From: an uncultured Pseudomonas sp.
GTDB lineage: Bacteria > Pseudomonadota > Gammaproteobacteria > Pseudomonadales > Pseudomonadaceae
Length of the DNA: 13,784 nucleotides
Assembly (NCBI GenBank): GCA_943912755.1
Contig: CALTWF010000122.1
Span: 1 to 13,784, forward strand
Direction of reading: 5' to 3'
This document shows, in pieces, positions 13,237-13,784 of the stretch. The notes under the pieces were generated by a model. It did not search any database. It was not told the DNA's origin and was given only the letters and a program-made list of their open reading frames with translations. Each line of letters begins with the position of its first letter. Position 1 is the stretch's first letter. Both the position numbers and the translations under genes were made by a program.

Positions 13237-13784
13237 TTAGCAGCTGTAGTACAGGTCGTATTCCAGTGGGTGTACGAAGGTGCGGACCTTGATTTCTTCT
13301 TCGGATTTCAGAGCGATGTAGGCATCGATGAAGTCGTCGGAGAACACGCCGCCCTTGGTCAGGAACGCACGGCCTTTGTCCAGTTCTTCCAGGGCCTCTT
13401 TCAGGCTGCCGCAAACCTGCGGGATTTCCTTGGCTTCTTCTGGTGGCAGGTCGTACAGGTTCTTGTCCGCTGCGTCGCCTGGGTGGATCTTGTTCTGGAT
13501 GCCGTCCAGGCCGGCCATCATCAGAGCAGCGAAGGCCAGGTACGGGTTGGCAGCCGGATCCGGGAAGCGGGCTTCGATACGGCGGGCTTTAGGGCTGCCG
13601 ACGTAAGGAATACGGATCGAGGCGGAACGGTTGCGAGCCGAGTAGGCCAGCATTACCGGGGCTTCGAAGCCTGGGACCAGACGCTTGTAGGAGTTGGTCG
13701 ACGGGTTGGTGAAGCCGTTCAGGGCCTTACCGTGCTTGATGATGCCGCCGATGAAGTACAGGGCGGTGTCGGACAGGCCGGCAT
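13237..13784 (-). CDS. glnA: Glutamine synthetase type I, C-terminal part (partial)
   Basis: The last 181 residues and TAA stop; the rest lies beyond the window. The fragment begins AGLSDTALYFIGGIIKHGKALNGF. It contains the catalytic-domain segments NPSTNSYKRLVPGFEAPV, RNRSASIRIPYV and EARFPDPAANPYLAFAALMMAGLDGI, typical of GlnA, which makes glutamine from glutamate, ammonia and ATP. The conserved adenylylation site Tyr is present in KNLYDLPPEE, so activity is probably controlled by GlnE as in enterics. It ends LEYDLYYSC. Its promoter, normally NtrC/sigma-54 controlled, is outside the window. Same strand as ntrBC, but separated from them by a terminator and the cupin gene. Confidence 0.97.
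   Translation of the reverse strand, partial: AGLSDTALYFIGGIIKHGKALNGFTNPSTNSYKRLVPGFEAPVMLAYSARNRSASIRIPYVGSPKARRIEARFPDPAANPYLAFAALMMAGLDGIQNKIHPGDAADKNLYDLPPEEAKEIPQVCGSLKEALEELDKGRAFLTKGGVFSDDFIDAYIALKSEEEIKVRTFVHPLEYDLYYSC

Overview
The window is about 13.8 kb of GC-rich chromosome from a Pseudomonas. Gene content, order and protein sequences fit the fluorescens/putida side of the genus better than P. aeruginosa, and the intergenic REP palindromes (two sequence types with GTGG/GTAG motifs) are typical of that group. Almost all of it is core genome. I see no phage, insertion sequence, CRISPR array or defence island.

Layout. (1) 1-850, + strand: the end of hisA and all of hisF, the tail of a histidine operon, followed by a REP doublet. 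(2) 974-1702, +: a periplasmic solute-binding-like protein, converging on and overlapping the next gene by 10 bp. (3) 1693-6942, - strand: gpmI, then envC, ctpA and a yibQ-like deacetylase. A terminator and a second REP doublet separate gpmI from envC. (4) 7157-8349, +: yibN-like rhodanese, grxC and secB, divergent from gpmI and closed by a UUCG-loop terminator. (5) A third REP doublet, then trmL (-) and a small membrane-anchored protein (+), whose ATG codons overlap head to head in one CATG. (6) 9677-12195, -: ntrB-ntrC. (7) 12663-13085, -: a cupin lipoprotein. (8) The C-terminal part of glnA, followed by a strong terminator.

How the genes work together. The gpmI-envC-yibQ / yibN-grxC-secB block has the same order as in Escherichia coli. 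Here ctpA, a carboxy-terminal processing protease, sits between envC and yibQ, giving a three-gene periplasmic set that probably concerns control of peptidoglycan hydrolases. glnA and ntrBC form the nitrogen-assimilation region: NtrB/NtrC sense nitrogen status and drive sigma-54 promoters, and GlnA is the main ammonium-assimilating enzyme.

Most interesting points. The 295-bp convergent gap downstream of ntrC contains a near-consensus sigma-54 promoter (minus strand, 9443-9458) pointing at about 50 nt of non-coding sequence that ends in a small hairpin plus T-rich run. This is the expected place for a nitrogen-regulated small RNA of the NrsZ type. The 467-bp gap upstream of ntrB holds a weaker sigma-54 candidate and two NtrC-like dyads, suggesting autoregulation. 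I found no evidence of a wholly new multi-gene system.
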